Shown here piece by piece: positions 47,767 to 58,700 of a stretch of 64,000 nucleotides of DNA. Origin of the DNA: Diaporthe sp. PMI_573 (Eukaryota > Ascomycota > Sordariomycetes > Diaporthales > Diaporthaceae); the NCBI GenBank assembly GCA_021399435.1, contig JAJTUP010000047.1, forward strand, positions 1 to 64,000, in the 5' to 3' direction. Made by a program: the position numbers and the translations under genes. Each line of letters starts with the position of its first letter. The first letter of the stretch is position 1. The notes beneath the pieces are model-generated. The model was not told the origin of the DNA, did not search any database, and saw only the letters and a list, made by a program, of their open reading frames with translations.

Positions 47767-48772
47767 TTACGTCCCGCCTTGTTCGGTTCTTCTCCTCTTA
47801 GAAGAAGATGCCAGGGAATCTTGAGAGATGTAGCTGGCATCGGGATCCCGCAGCAGGGACGCCTCGTTATCCTCAATGGGGGTTGCCGTCCGGCACCTCT
47901 TGCCCCTAAATGAGGCTGCCGGCGGAGGAGAGACCTGGCCTGTCTTGACAGCATCGCGTCGCACTTGGGTGCTGTAAGCTGCCTCCATCATGTCGATAAG
48001 CTTCCGGAGCGGTAGGGTGATAGGAATGTCGGCGTGGTCTCCCGGGACGAGTAGTTCATGTAGGTGTGAGAGCCGCAGTCCGACGTCCGTCTCTTCCGAC
48101 GCGCCGCCAGGGCCTCGGGCTTCCATTTCGGCGTTGGCACGAATATCGTAAGCATGTAGGCACTTCTCGGGAAACCAGGACTGTTCGTCAGAGGCTATCT
48201 CGTGCGCATGGATGGTGATGTTCGGCATTGCACCATGTTTCGGTCGGTGCTCGACATTGAACGCCATGACATAACGAACATTACCTTTGCCATACCGGAT
48301 GTAGCCTGATAGGATGTATTCAGCACTTGATCAAGAGGAGAACAAGAACAGGAGGAGAGGGGCAGAGGCTGTACTTATGCTTTGCTTTCCAGTCCGGCAA
48401 CGGGTGTGACCACCCGACCTCAACAAGTATGCCCGGGAAGTAAGGTTCTTGACCTTCTTGAGGAGCATAGTATATACCGAAATCTGGGCTGTAGGTATGC
48501 TCGGCGCTTGCAGGACTGGTCTCGCCCAGCTCGTTGCTTCTATTGTCAGGCCCCAGGTCTGTGGTGGCCACATCCGGCCGCGGGGTTTGTGTATGATTTC
48601 TTTGTGGGACGGCCCTTGGACGAGGTGCTGGGCTGGACCGGAACTCAGGCTCAGGCTCTTTAAAGATAGCATCTATGCCAGTATTTTCGGTTACTGTGCC
48701 GTCGTAGCCGGATGTTGCGAGCGCGTTGGACAGAAGGTGGGAGCCTTCCGCCCCACCTACTGCTATAAGGTA
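47767..48772 (-). CDS. PD-(D/E)XK / Uma2-like accessory protein, structure uncertain
   Basis: Two minus-strand segments appear to belong to one gene. The upstream frame is open from about 48772, without a visible ATG (GGAEGSHLLSNALATSGYDG..., PAPRPRAVPQRNHTQTPRP). It contains SPDFGIYYAPQEGQEPYFPG followed by ILVEVGWSHPLPDWKAKHK, a D...E-V-x-x-S pattern like that of Uma2/restriction-endonuclease-like folds. The downstream segment (YIRYGKGNVRYVMAFNVEHR to the stop at 47767) supplies the following strand and a disordered Lys/Arg-rich tail (SSSKRRRTEQGG). A likely intron between them (donor GTACAG near 48373, acceptor CAG at about 48309) leaves the frame shifted by one, so either the intron borders differ or the gene is broken. 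The start is also unresolved. Such proteins are common in transposon-rich fungal regions; their function is unknown. Confidence 0.45.
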
Positions 48773-48880
48773 CTAATCATAGAGGGTAACCTTGGAAGGA
48801 GGAACGGGTTCCCATCATACTAGGAGAGTGAGTGGCTGACTGCCCCATCTATGCTGATAAAGCATAGCCATGTATTACGA

Positions 48881-51250
48881 TCAATAGTCGCAGTACACAG
48901 CATCATTAAAAGATGCACCGGGACACGGGATATTCTCATTGCCAAACGTGCCGGCATCGCCACACTGGACGGGCTTGGAAAACCCAGGGCAGTTAAGGGT
49001 ACCAGGGCCGGCTTTTGTGCCCTTGTACGTGCAGCCCTTTGCCTCGTTACGCGTCATGGTAAAGTCACCGCCTGGGAAGCCCGGGTTCCCGTCCTCATCA
49101 GGGTCGCCGGACTTGTCGCAGCCCTGGTCCTTGCCATCGTCCTGGCACAGATAGTCATTGGGCTCGTCGCAGACAGACCACGAGCTGCCGTCCAGCGGGC
49201 GCCAGACGAACCACCACGAGTAGAAGAGGGTAAACTCGGTGGGCGTCATGTCCTGGAAGATCCAGAGGCGGTTCTTTGGCGCGGGAGGAGAGGTGGGCTG
49301 AGACGGCGGCTGAGAAGTCAGGGTCGGGGTCGGCTGAGGCGAGGCGGTGGTGGGAGGAGAGCCAGCAGACCCGCCGGTGGGCCAGATGGTCTGGTCGTCG
49401 GGGCCGACAATGGTGAGGTCGGAGGGGTAAGGATAGCGTACCGTCATGCCGTTGTCGCCAAAGTCAAGCTCATAGTTGCTGTCAGGCTCCGCGGCATACG
49501 TTGTACACTGGCAGGGTAACAGCGTGGTCGTCCTAGTGGCACTGCGGGCCTTGCATGCTGTGATCTTATCGCAGTGTGTGCGCGTGGCGGTGGTAGTAGT
49601 GGTGGCCGCCCAGGGTATAAAGGAGGTGACGGTCTCGGTACAGACAGACGCCGTCGCGGGCTCGCCATAGTCGTCTATTTCGTTCTGCTCGCCGCCGCCG
49701 ACATACGCCGGCCCGATACACGTGCCCTGGAGACAGTCGATGCCGAAGCAGCAAAAGGGGCCGGTACACACGGTTCCTCCGCCGCCACAGTCGGGCCCGG
49801 AGCAGCCGCCTTGGTAACAATGCGGGCCCACACACGTGCCCTTACTGCACCCGGGCCCTGAGCAGCAGTCAAGCGACGTGCAGCGGCCGTTGCTGCAGCC
49901 GACGCCACTGCATCCGCCCGAGACGCAAAAAGGCCCGACACACTTGCCGTCAGAGCCACAGCCGGGGCCCCGACAACACGCGTCGCCGTCGCCGCCCTGA
50001 CCCTGACAGCCGCCGTCGGTGCCACACCCGGAGCCCTGGCAGCCGCCGACCTTGGGACAGTCGGAGCCGACACACTCGCCGCTGCTACAGCCAGACCCGA
50101 TGCAGAGAGAGCAGAGGGGGCCCTGGCAGCCCCGGGCGTCCGGCGGCCCACAGTCGGCACCGGTGCAGACCTCACAGTCCGCGGCGAGGCATCCGTCGCA
50201 GCTCGACCCGGTGCACAAGCTGCACAGCGGGCCCGAGCATGGGTTCCGCGTGTTGCCACAGGCGCTGCCCTTGCATGTCTCGCAGTCGCTGCCGTGGCAG
50301 CCCGCACAGCCCGACCCGGAGCACACAGAGCAGCTTGTCCCCTGGCAGGGGAAGCTCTGTCCCGCGCAGCCTAGGCCCGAGCAGCCCGCACACTGCGACT
50401 CGTACTCGTCCTTGCAGCCATCGCAGCCGTTGCCCGAGCATGGCGTGCAGTCCGTGTCCGTGGCCGTGTCGCAGGTCGGGGCGCCCGGCCCCTGACCACC
50501 GCCGCCGCCACCGCCACTTGCAGGCGGTGGGTTGCTGTTGTCCACCGGCTCCGTGGGCGGAGGGCCCGGATACGCACCCGGCGGGCACCAGGCTGGCGGT
50601 GCCGGACACGTGCCGCCGCCGCCGCCGCCCGATCCCGATCCCTGGGCCGGCGGGGCGGTAACGGCGCTCCTGGCCGAGTCCTGGTCTCCGTTGAAGGCCG
50701 TGACGGCCCACTCGTAGTTCCACGTGCCGGGGAAGAGGAAGGCAACGTCCCAGCACGGCTCCGCGGCCTCGCCACCCAGCGCCAGTGGCTCCAGCGAGCT
50801 CGAGGCGTTGTTGACATTCCGGTTCCAGAGGTAGTACCCTGCGGCGCCCGGGACGGCGTCCCACGTTATGTGGCTCGTCGTCGGGTCCGTCTCGTATACC
50901 CTGAGCCCGCTGACGGGCACTGGCGCGCCCCGGCCGGGCACGGCCTGGCGCGCGACAAAGGGGAAGCCCGCCCCGACGCTGTTCCACGTCTCGACGGCGA
51001 TAAGGTACCGGTGGCCCGGCACTAGCCCCGTCAGCGAGGCCCTCCCACCGGGCTGGAAGCCGCCGACCAGCAGGAAGGCGCACGGCTCGTCCCTGTCCCA
51101 GTAGTAGATGTTGTACTGCGATATGGAGTCGCTGTAGGGGCCTGTGGCGGCGTCCCACGTGATGTCGATGCCGTCGGCGGTGGCGTGTGTCTTGACATTC
51201 ATCTCCGTCCCCGCTGAGGCTGTCGCTACTGGGAAGGCACAACCCACCAC
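48881..51250 (-). CDS. Fibronectin type III plus cysteine-rich-repeat protein, 5' end missing
   Basis: An open frame of 789 codons (first ATG at 51202, giving 773 aa) has no signal peptide. Two fibronectin-III-like domains come first (about residues 19-105 and 110-205; TWDAATGPYSDS, then HITWDAVPGAAGYYLWNRN). A Gly/Pro linker follows, then roughly 270 residues of short Cys repeats of the type C-x-G-x-x-C-x-x-G (residues about 270-540). A Thr-rich segment (PWAATTTTTATRT) and a C-terminal domain with paired Cys (DMTPTEFTLFYSWWFVW) end the protein. Similar FN3/Cys-rich proteins occur in Hypocreales and are thought to be extracellular; function unknown. The gene is very GC-rich. Just beyond its 5' end (about 51265) the DNA turns strongly AT-rich and the frame meets a stop. 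An upstream exon with the secretion signal has probably been lost, or lies beyond an acceptor such as CTATTAG at 51254. Confidence 0.6.
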   Translation of the reverse strand: MVGCAFPVATASAGTEMNVKTHATADGIDITWDAATGPYSDSISQYNIYYWDRDEPCAFLLVGGFQPGGRASLTGLVPGHRYLIAVETWNSVGAGFPFVARQAVPGRGAPVPVSGLRVYETDPTTSHITWDAVPGAAGYYLWNRNVNNASSSLEPLALGGEAAEPCWDVAFLFPGTWNYEWAVTAFNGDQDSARSAVTAPPAQGSGSGGGGGGTCPAPPAWCPPGAYPGPPPTEPVDNSNPPPASGGGGGGGQGPGAPTCDTATDTDCTPCSGNGCDGCKDEYESQCAGCSGLGCAGQSFPCQGTSCSVCSGSGCAGCHGSDCETCKGSACGNTRNPCSGPLCSLCTGSSCDGCLAADCEVCTGADCGPPDARGCQGPLCSLCIGSGCSSGECVGSDCPKVGGCQGSGCGTDGGCQGQGGDGDACCRGPGCGSDGKCVGPFCVSGGCSGVGCSNGRCTSLDCCSGPGCSKGTCVGPHCYQGGCSGPDCGGGGTVCTGPFCCFGIDCLQGTCIGPAYVGGGEQNEIDDYGEPATASVCTETVTSFIPWAATTTTTATRTHCDKITACKARSATRTTTLLPCQCTTYAAEPDSNYELDFGDNGMTVRYPYPSDLTIVGPDDQTIWPTGGSAGSPPTTASPQPTPTLTSQPPSQPTSPPAPKNRLWIFQDMTPTEFTLFYSWWFVWRPLDGSSWSVCDEPNDYLCQDDGKDQGCDKSGDPDEDGNPGFPGGDFTMTRNEAKGCTYKGTKAGPGTLNCPGFSKPVQCGDAGTFGNENIPCPGASFNDAVYCDY

Positions 51251-51289
51251 TTCTAATAGCTAAGGGGCTTCCCCACCAATCGTCGTAGG

Positions 51290-54200
51290 GATTCTAAACT
51301 TAGCTAAAACAACACTAATATACACAAGTTATCACGTATATACGTACCAAGTCCTACCAACACTAATCAGTAGTCTTTAGGACTATAGACAGCAAGGTAG
51401 AAGAGGCCTAACAATAAGGATTTCTCTGCCAATGCATATCCTCCTCGCCGTCAGCACGCTATATAGTAGCAGTGGCTTCTATAGGCTTCCCTGTTCTAGA
51501 CCCCTAAGCGATACGCTGCAAAGATTACTAGAATTAGTAACTTTCCCTGCAGCAGTTGTATATCTATCGTTACCTAGAAAGATATGCGTTATTTATATAT
51601 AAGAAAACACTACTGAAAATCAAATGCTTTTTGTAGCCTAGACCGACTTTTATAGCGCTAAACAATACTCTAAAGCCTTAAAATAATACTTTTTATTTGT
51701 TTACTTACTAGGATCTTGACGACAGTTATTGCTACCAAACTAGTATAATACGACGACTATATATATGCTAGCTGGTATATTGTAAAGACCGTATATTAGT
51801 CAGCCGTCAGTAAGTTACAAGACTTGCTGACGCTTGACCTCTTGCCTTAGCTATTCTACATCAGTAACTTTTCTTTTCTAATGATACTAACTTTTGTTTA
51901 TCAAATTGCTTTGATAAATTACTTGCTTTACTTCCCAAACTATATATTTTAGATGTCTACCTATTAAGTATAATATATACTAGACATTACTATATAATAA
52001 TTACTGGGAGGATGATAGCTTCTAAATGTCTGCTATACGATAATTGCTATAAAGATAATAGCCTCTAAATACTAGAAGACAATAATTACTATAGTATACT
52101 GATATGTTCTAATATCTCTTGACATAATCTAATAACTCTTAATATTATGGCTGCTAATAACAATCCTGTTAATGTTATTAGTGTAAACCTTATAGGAGGG
52201 TATAACCTAAGTAATCTACTTAACAACTACTTGATACTTGATCTAGCCTACTATAGATATGTTAGAGCTAGACTCTGGTTTATACCTCCAGTATAAGACG
52301 TATTAGTAAAATACTTTATTATAAACCTTATAAGCTTACTAGTAAGCTATAACTAATAAAATCTATATAATAATAATCTATTCTGCGTATATAGGGAAGA
52401 TTTTGCTACATAGACTGAGGACATGTTTGTGAGACTGCTAGCTTTTTATAGGAGGATGTTGAAAATCTTTCTGTAAATATAGGGAGTTTTCACTAGATAT
52501 AATAATTAACTGGTTATACTATAGCTGTTTATTTTAATATAGGCTAAAGAGAGATTACTGTAGAACAATACTGAGCTTTATAATATTCCTTTAGCCCCTA
52601 AATCTTTAATAAATAAGTATTGTATATGCTTGCTGATACTGAGTCTGCTAGGAGATCCCTAACTACTATCGGTAGACTTATAAGACCTAGCCTAATAATA
52701 GTTATAGGCGCTACTAGACCTATAGCTAGAGTATATAAGGCTACTTTAAGAATAATAAGGATAGCTACCATAACCTTTAGTAATGCTATCTTAAGAATAG
52801 TAAGGATAGCTACCATAACCTCTAGTATGATAGCCGTTGAGACAGCTATTTATTATATAGTTAGTAGAGGTGCCGATATTATAGGAAAGATAGAGATAGA
52901 ATTTATACTGGAGATATACGCTATATTTAGTATAACTGTGGTTATATATGCCGCTATAGTTGCAGTATATCTTAAATATTAAGTATAACCTATATAAAAT
53001 ACTTCCTCTATAGTATATACTAAATAAGAAGCTAGACTTAACGAAAGCTGTATAGTTTGTTAAGACTTTCGAGTCTTTTTAGAAGTATACTGGGGACCTA
53101 TACGACTTATTAGACGATAAGATAAAGATGTTTTTTAATATCTACTATTATGCTAATATCTAACTGAGCTAATTCTATACAGTATTTCCCTAGATGCTAA
53201 AAGAATAAGCAAAAATATACTATTTGTATTTTGTAAGCTATACTAATATATTTGTAATAGTATATCTTAAAATTAAGATATATTTTAATATAGACCTAAA
53301 CTACTAGCATTACTATATAGACTAGACTACTATAATGTTTATAAAGATAAGAGTATAAAACTCTAACTGAAACCTCTATAATATATTATATATTATGCTT
53401 AATAAACTTTAGCTATACTAGTGGGTATTAGGGCTAGACTATACTAGAAAAGACAACCTCTATATAATGGTTATCAAAGCCTATAGAAGAGTGATAAAAC
53501 TTAAGATAGCTCTGTTTAAGCTAGTATAGCTATACAAAGAGTTGTTTTTAGACCTAAGATCTATAATAAAGACCTAGCTTACTTAAATAGTAACGATAAA
53601 TATGATAGACAATGCTTAAGATTAATACTATATCGATTATTAATATAACGGCCAGTTTAGAGGCAGAAGGGGACGACTGTTGTAAGGTTTCTATTAAGAA
53701 AGCCGAGGCATTAGATGTAGCTGAGGGGTATTTGGAAATTATGGAGGATTTAGAGGATAGGTATAGAAAAAGAAATGCTTTATTTGTAAAAAGGAGGGAT
53801 GCTGGTCGATAAGATATACTATTAATAAAAGAAAGACTATAAGAATAAGCTATATAATATAATGTAAATATAATGGTTGTAAAGACAACTTTGAAAGTTT
53901 CTTGCTAGAATTTAAGGAATATAATATAGATAATGAAGAATACTATAACTGCAAAGAAGAAGAGAATAACAATAATAATTGTAAGGCTAAGCTTCTTAAG
54001 GTAAATATTAACTTCCTAGTAAACTAATCTTTTATATATAAGTTAATAGAAGGAAATATATTTAAGGATATAACGACTATATCGGCTAGCTAATTTGTTC
54101 TAAAAGATAGATACTTATAAGTATGCTTTTAGGGGATTCTCCTAAATATAGAAGCTTCGATAATTTCTATTATAGAACAGGAGTAGTTTCTTATACTATA

Positions 54201-54731
54201 GTAAGAGGACCCTAAGTACTAAATGAATATAATACTTGTAGGAGTGGCTAAGGTTAAGTTTGGTAGTAGGATGGCTATCAACTCTCTGGGTATAGTAGAT
54301 ATAGATACTTTAGTTAGGTTAGTAATATTTTATATTGTAGAAATACAGACTCCTTTTCTACTTTACTTGGCTGATATAGACTGCCTCAAGGTCTATTATA
54401 ATAATATTATAGACAAGCTAATCTGCTATAATAGTGTGACTATTATATTAGTACTATAGAAGTAGGGATATCCTTAGTTCTTTCTGGATAAGACAGCTGA
54501 TACTGTCTACTTCCTCTCTGAAGTAGAAATAAAATGCCTCTACTATTGCTTTAGATATCCGGCGATTGACTGCCTATGTTAGATACTTAAAAAAGCTAGA
54601 TATATAGATGTAGATAGATAGGTAATAGGAGAAATTAAGAAGATATGCTACTAGTACTAAATAAATAAACTAGCGTTAAGATGGTTTAAATTTATACTTT
54701 ACAATAATTGCGAGTTTAACTATAAGATATT
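51290..54731 (+). mobile_element. Left arm of a RIP-degraded copia-type retrotransposon
   Basis: Very AT-rich DNA with dense stops, in which a retrotransposon polyprotein can still be followed on the plus strand. A Gag-like region is followed by a zinc knuckle (KCFICKKEGCWS, near 53780). A pre-integrase block comes next, around 54220-54460 (TPFLLYLADIDCLKVYYNN), then the start of an integrase domain (CEFNYKI near 54710), where the intact element is inserted. Stops are almost all TAG or TAA, at places where relatives usually carry Gln or Trp, as C-to-T mutation on either strand would give. A 45-bp unit is duplicated in tandem at 52746-52835. The 5' LTR was not recognised. Confidence 0.72.
54727..54731. 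repeat. Target-site duplication, left copy (ATATT)
   Basis: ATATT directly precedes the left LTR and is repeated directly after the right LTR at 61552-61556. A 5-bp duplication is normal for Ty1/copia integration. Confidence 0.85.
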
Positions 54732-54840
54732 TGTTGAACGAAATAGCCGCTACACTAGAAATAACCACCAAAAGCAACATGCTGCTATTGCAGCTACTCC
54801 AGAGAGCTTATATTTAGGTGTCAACGTCACCTGTTCTATA
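54732..54840 (-). repeat. 3' LTR of the copia element (109 bp)
   Basis: Near-identical to 61443-61551. Within the inner 107 bases only three sites differ, all C here and T in the other copy on the plus strand. In element orientation it begins TATAGAAC and ends GTTCAACA, an imperfect inverted terminus. LTRs this short are unusual for copia elements. Confidence 0.9.
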
Positions 54841-54849
54841 CCCCTTCTC
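54841..54849 (-). promoter_or_regulatory. Polypurine tract
   Basis: In element orientation GAGAAGGGG lies directly against the 3' LTR, the expected place for plus-strand DNA priming by RNase H. Confidence 0.85.
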
Positions 54850-55791
54850 AAGCGTTATTCCAGTGAGCCCAGATGCTGGAAATAAGCTTGTTAACCCAAA
54901 TATATTACTTATTGCATTTATAGGTGTAAGGACCTAGTTTTTTCCTTAAAGGATAAGTTCTGATTCGCTCAGAAAACAGAGATCTCGCCCGGGTACCAGT
55001 CGGGGTCTGCGACACGACTGTAAGAAGCGGCAAGGGCGGGGATCGAACTCAGGGCCTTCGCTTAGCGAAGGAGAGGAGGACTCATAACCTCTGAAGGTTG
55101 GTGGATCGAATGGGAGTCAGGTAGCAGTAGGGTGCACTGAGGTCTTGTTGGGACGCTTGAGAATGGTTTGGACAACTTTGCATTGAATTTGAGTGGGCTT
55201 CTGTCAGCCCTCCTCACAGTCCCTCCGACATCGTCTCAACCCTGGGCACGCTGTGGTTGGATCTGGTGCGCAGATAGGGAGGCCGGAAAATTCGGCCCTC
55301 GGACCCACCATCTTTGGCTTTAAATAACCAGCCAACCCTAACCCTGACAGTAACCAAACTAAATACAGATAAACTTCAGAAATCAGGCTATCTAATGAAC
55401 TAGGTTACATGCTTTTTGGGTAAGAAATAAGGGGAATGCAGAGGTTCGAAGTTAGGGTCTTACAATAGCCCAAAAAATCGACTCACGGCCACCAAACTCA
55501 TCTGCCGGCGCGCACGCCACATAGGCACTTAGCCGAAAAAGTGCCAAGTCTAGGGTAACTCCCTACGTGAAGTCTAGGGTAACCCCTTACGTGCAGCGCC
55601 CACATAAGCGTTTCCGTTTAACACCCCTTCTGTTGAAGATATAGGCCTAAAATAGGCCTATAGCATTTAACCCTTATTCTAAATGGAAATGTGAGAGAAA
55701 AGAAAAGCCCCCTATAGAAAGAAAACCCCTTTTGAAAGAAATCTATCTACTACTGAAGAAATAGTGGCTAGAGGGCCCTATAGGCCCCCTT
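54850..55791 (-). other. Long 3' non-coding region of the copia element
   Basis: About 0.94 kb lie between the gag-pol stop and the polypurine tract, more than copia elements usually have. It is partly GC-rich (54980-55310) and contains a short direct repeat AAGTCTAGGGTAA (near 55546 and 55569). No open frame of note is present. It may be captured sequence. Confidence 0.55.
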
Positions 55792-58700
55792 CTACTCCAC
55801 TAACTCTACTAGGCCAAGCTGGCCTAGAAACACCTGAAATTTAGGTGCTGGAAGGGCTTTTGTAAGCCCGTCTGCTACCATTTTACTGGTCTCTAGGTAT
55901 TTAACCTCGAGGGTCCCCTTCTGAACTTCAGCACGTAGGTAGTGGTACCTTAGAAGGGTGTGCTTAGTCCTTTGGTGATGTGAGGGGTCCTTAGCAGTGG
56001 AGATAGCGCCCGTATTATCTCCATAGAGGATGGTAGGCCTTGGAATAGGCCTATTCAGCTCCGTATAGAGCCCACGAAGCCACTGGATTTCCCTAGTGGC
56101 CTCTATAAGCCCTATAAATTCAGCCTCTAGCGTAGATAACGCTATAGTGCTTCCTCGCTTCGATTTCCAAGAAATAGGCCCCCCACCTAGGGTAAATACA
56201 TACCCGTAGGTTGACTTTGAGGAGGCCTTATCTCCAGCATAGTCGCTATCAGAATAGCCTATAGGCTCTAAAATAGAGCTCTGTAGAGGGTTTTTTAGGC
56301 CCTTTGCAGAATACCTAATAGCTAGTTGTCGGTGGCTATTTAGGTACCTAAATAGGTTCTGAGCAGCAGATAGGTGCTGAAGCTTAGAAGCTTGAAAAGC
56401 CCTAGCTAACCACTGGACCGGAAAGCTTATATCAGGCCTAGTTTGGGTAACTAAATACATAGCGGTACCCACTATAGCCTGAAAACGCTTATGTCGAATT
56501 CGGTCTAGTGTAGGCCCTTCGATAGGGCCTAAATTAACTAGGTTTGGCTGGAGAGGAACTGAAATAGGCCTAGAACCCTCTAAATTGAAGGTTCTAATAG
56601 CTTCCTCTATGTACTGGCTCTGAGAGAGCCATAGGGTTCGGTTAGAGCGGTCCCTAATAATTCGAACCCCTAGAAAGAAGCTTGCAGGGCCCCTATCTTC
56701 TATAGCATATGCCTTATGTATTTGTCTCTTTAAGGCCTGAATTTTCGAGATTCCAGGCCCTATAATTAGGCAATCATCGACGTAGGTTACTATAAATAGG
56801 CCTGACGTCTTGCTGTAGAAGACGGCGGAGTCTGAGAGTAGTGGCTCAAAGCCTAAGCTTTTCAGAAGGTTAATAACTATCTGTTGCCACTCTCTAGGGG
56901 CCTGCTTCAGGCCATACAGCGCTTTATTCAGCCGAATTATCTGCTGAATAGAGGGGTTATAGCCAGCTTTAGCTAATAGCCTTTGGATAAGGCTACTGGC
57001 TTGAGCTGCAAATTCTTTAAAACCCTCTGGAAGCGCCATAAAGACCTGTTCTTTCAGCGTACCGTTTAGGAAGGCACCTATAAAATCGATCTGCTCGATT
57101 TCCCAGTCTAGAATAGCGGCTAGCGCTAGTAGTACCCTCCAGGTAGGGGGGGTAGAGGTAGAGGCAAAAGTATCTGTATAATCTACTCCTTCTCTCTGTT
57201 GGAACCCTCTAACTACTAATCGAGCTTTAAACTTAAAAACTCGATTATTCTCGTCCTTTTTCTCTCTTAGGACTAGTCGACTAGTAATAGGCTTTCGACC
57301 TTCTGGAAGCTTACTATCTGGCCAAAATTCGAGGGTATTTTGCAGAATGATCTGCTCAAATTCACTATAGATCGCCTTTAGCCATTTAGCCCTATTAGGG
57401 CTTTTTAGCACCTGTTTCCAGGTCTGGGGGGCTTGGGCATTAGTTGTACTATATGCCTTTTGGCGTGTTTTCTCAAAAATAGAGAAGACGATCTGTTTAG
57501 CGTATGATAGGTCCATTTCTTCAGGTAGAGTTGGACCTAAACCCTCTGGGGACGACTTCGTAGGGCCTAAAATAGGCCCTATATCCTCTAATTCCCCGGA
57601 ACCCTCTGGGGGGTCCCCTTCTGCAGAGAGTGCAGGTAAGCCTGAGAGAGGCTCTTCTGGGGGGTCTAAAATAGGCCCGGCAGGTACTACAGGGCCTGAG
57701 AGAGGCCCAGTAGGTTCTAAAGGGTCTGAGAGAGGCCCTTCAGCGGTTGTAGGGTCTATATCCCTATCTAGAGGGTCTGAGAGACCCTCTACTACCCCTT
57801 CTGGCCCAAAACCGCCACTGGTATCTGTACTGCTTAAATCCTCGTAAATCTTCACAATAGAGGCTTTCAAAACAGTATGCCTTTTAGGGATATATACTTG
57901 GTATGTATTATTCCCTAATACTGCTAACAAATAGCCTGTTTCAGTCCTAGGGGCCAGTTTATAGCCCTTTAGACGCTTTTCTTCAGGTAGGAAGACCTCA
58001 CAGCGAGCCCCTATAACCCTGTACCTCTTTAGAAGGGGTTTGTGGGTTTTAGAGGGCTCTAGCCCATCATGAAGCTCTTGATAGGCTGTAAGGTCTCTAT
58101 TTGTAAGAGCAGTAGAGTTAATTAACTCTAAAACGGCAGGTATAGTAAAACACCATAGATATAGCGGTAGGCCTGCAGCAAGCATAGTAGCCCTTAAACG
58201 GTCCAGAATAACCCTAATAGAGCGTTCTATTAGACCGTTTTGCTCGTGGATATAGGGGCTGCTAGTTGAAAACTCTATGCCTTTGTGCTGTAGCCAGGCC
58301 TGTAGGCTAGCATTTATCTCCTTCCCACCATCAAAATGGAAGCCTTTAGGGTACCGCCCGAATAGGGCTTTCAAGGACCTAAAAAAGCCCTTAATAGTAT
58401 CCATGATAGGGTCTCCATCTCGACTTTTTAGCAGGAAAAGCCACCGAAATCTAGACTTTCTATCCACTATTAGTAGCCCAATAGGGCACTTATTATAGGG
58501 CATAGGCTTAATAGAAAAGGTGTCCCCTTCTAAAGAGTCTAATATACCCTCTGGATCGTCTATAGGCCTATGGTTAAGCCTACGGACCGCTTTAGCCCTA
58601 TCGCAGGGCAAGCAGAGAAAGTCCCCTTCTGAGATAGAATCAAAATTAGGTACCCCCTGGGCAATTTTAGCCGTCTTCTTCAGTAGACGAAGGCTTATAT

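Noticed and set aside
50172..51242. Long alternative frames (up to 356 codons) overlapping the FN3/Cys gene, and plus-strand frames at 48851-50495
   Set aside because: They are shadows created by very high GC; Arg/Ala/Pro-rich, no domains, while the main frame has FN3 motifs and ordered Cys spacing.
55030..55115. tRNA-Met-like sequence (ACTCATAACC)
   Set aside because: Only the anticodon-arm resemblance is seen; the cloverleaf cannot be completed.
55330..55350. Telomere-type CCCTAACCCT
   Set aside because: Fewer than two units, inside the retroelement; no array.
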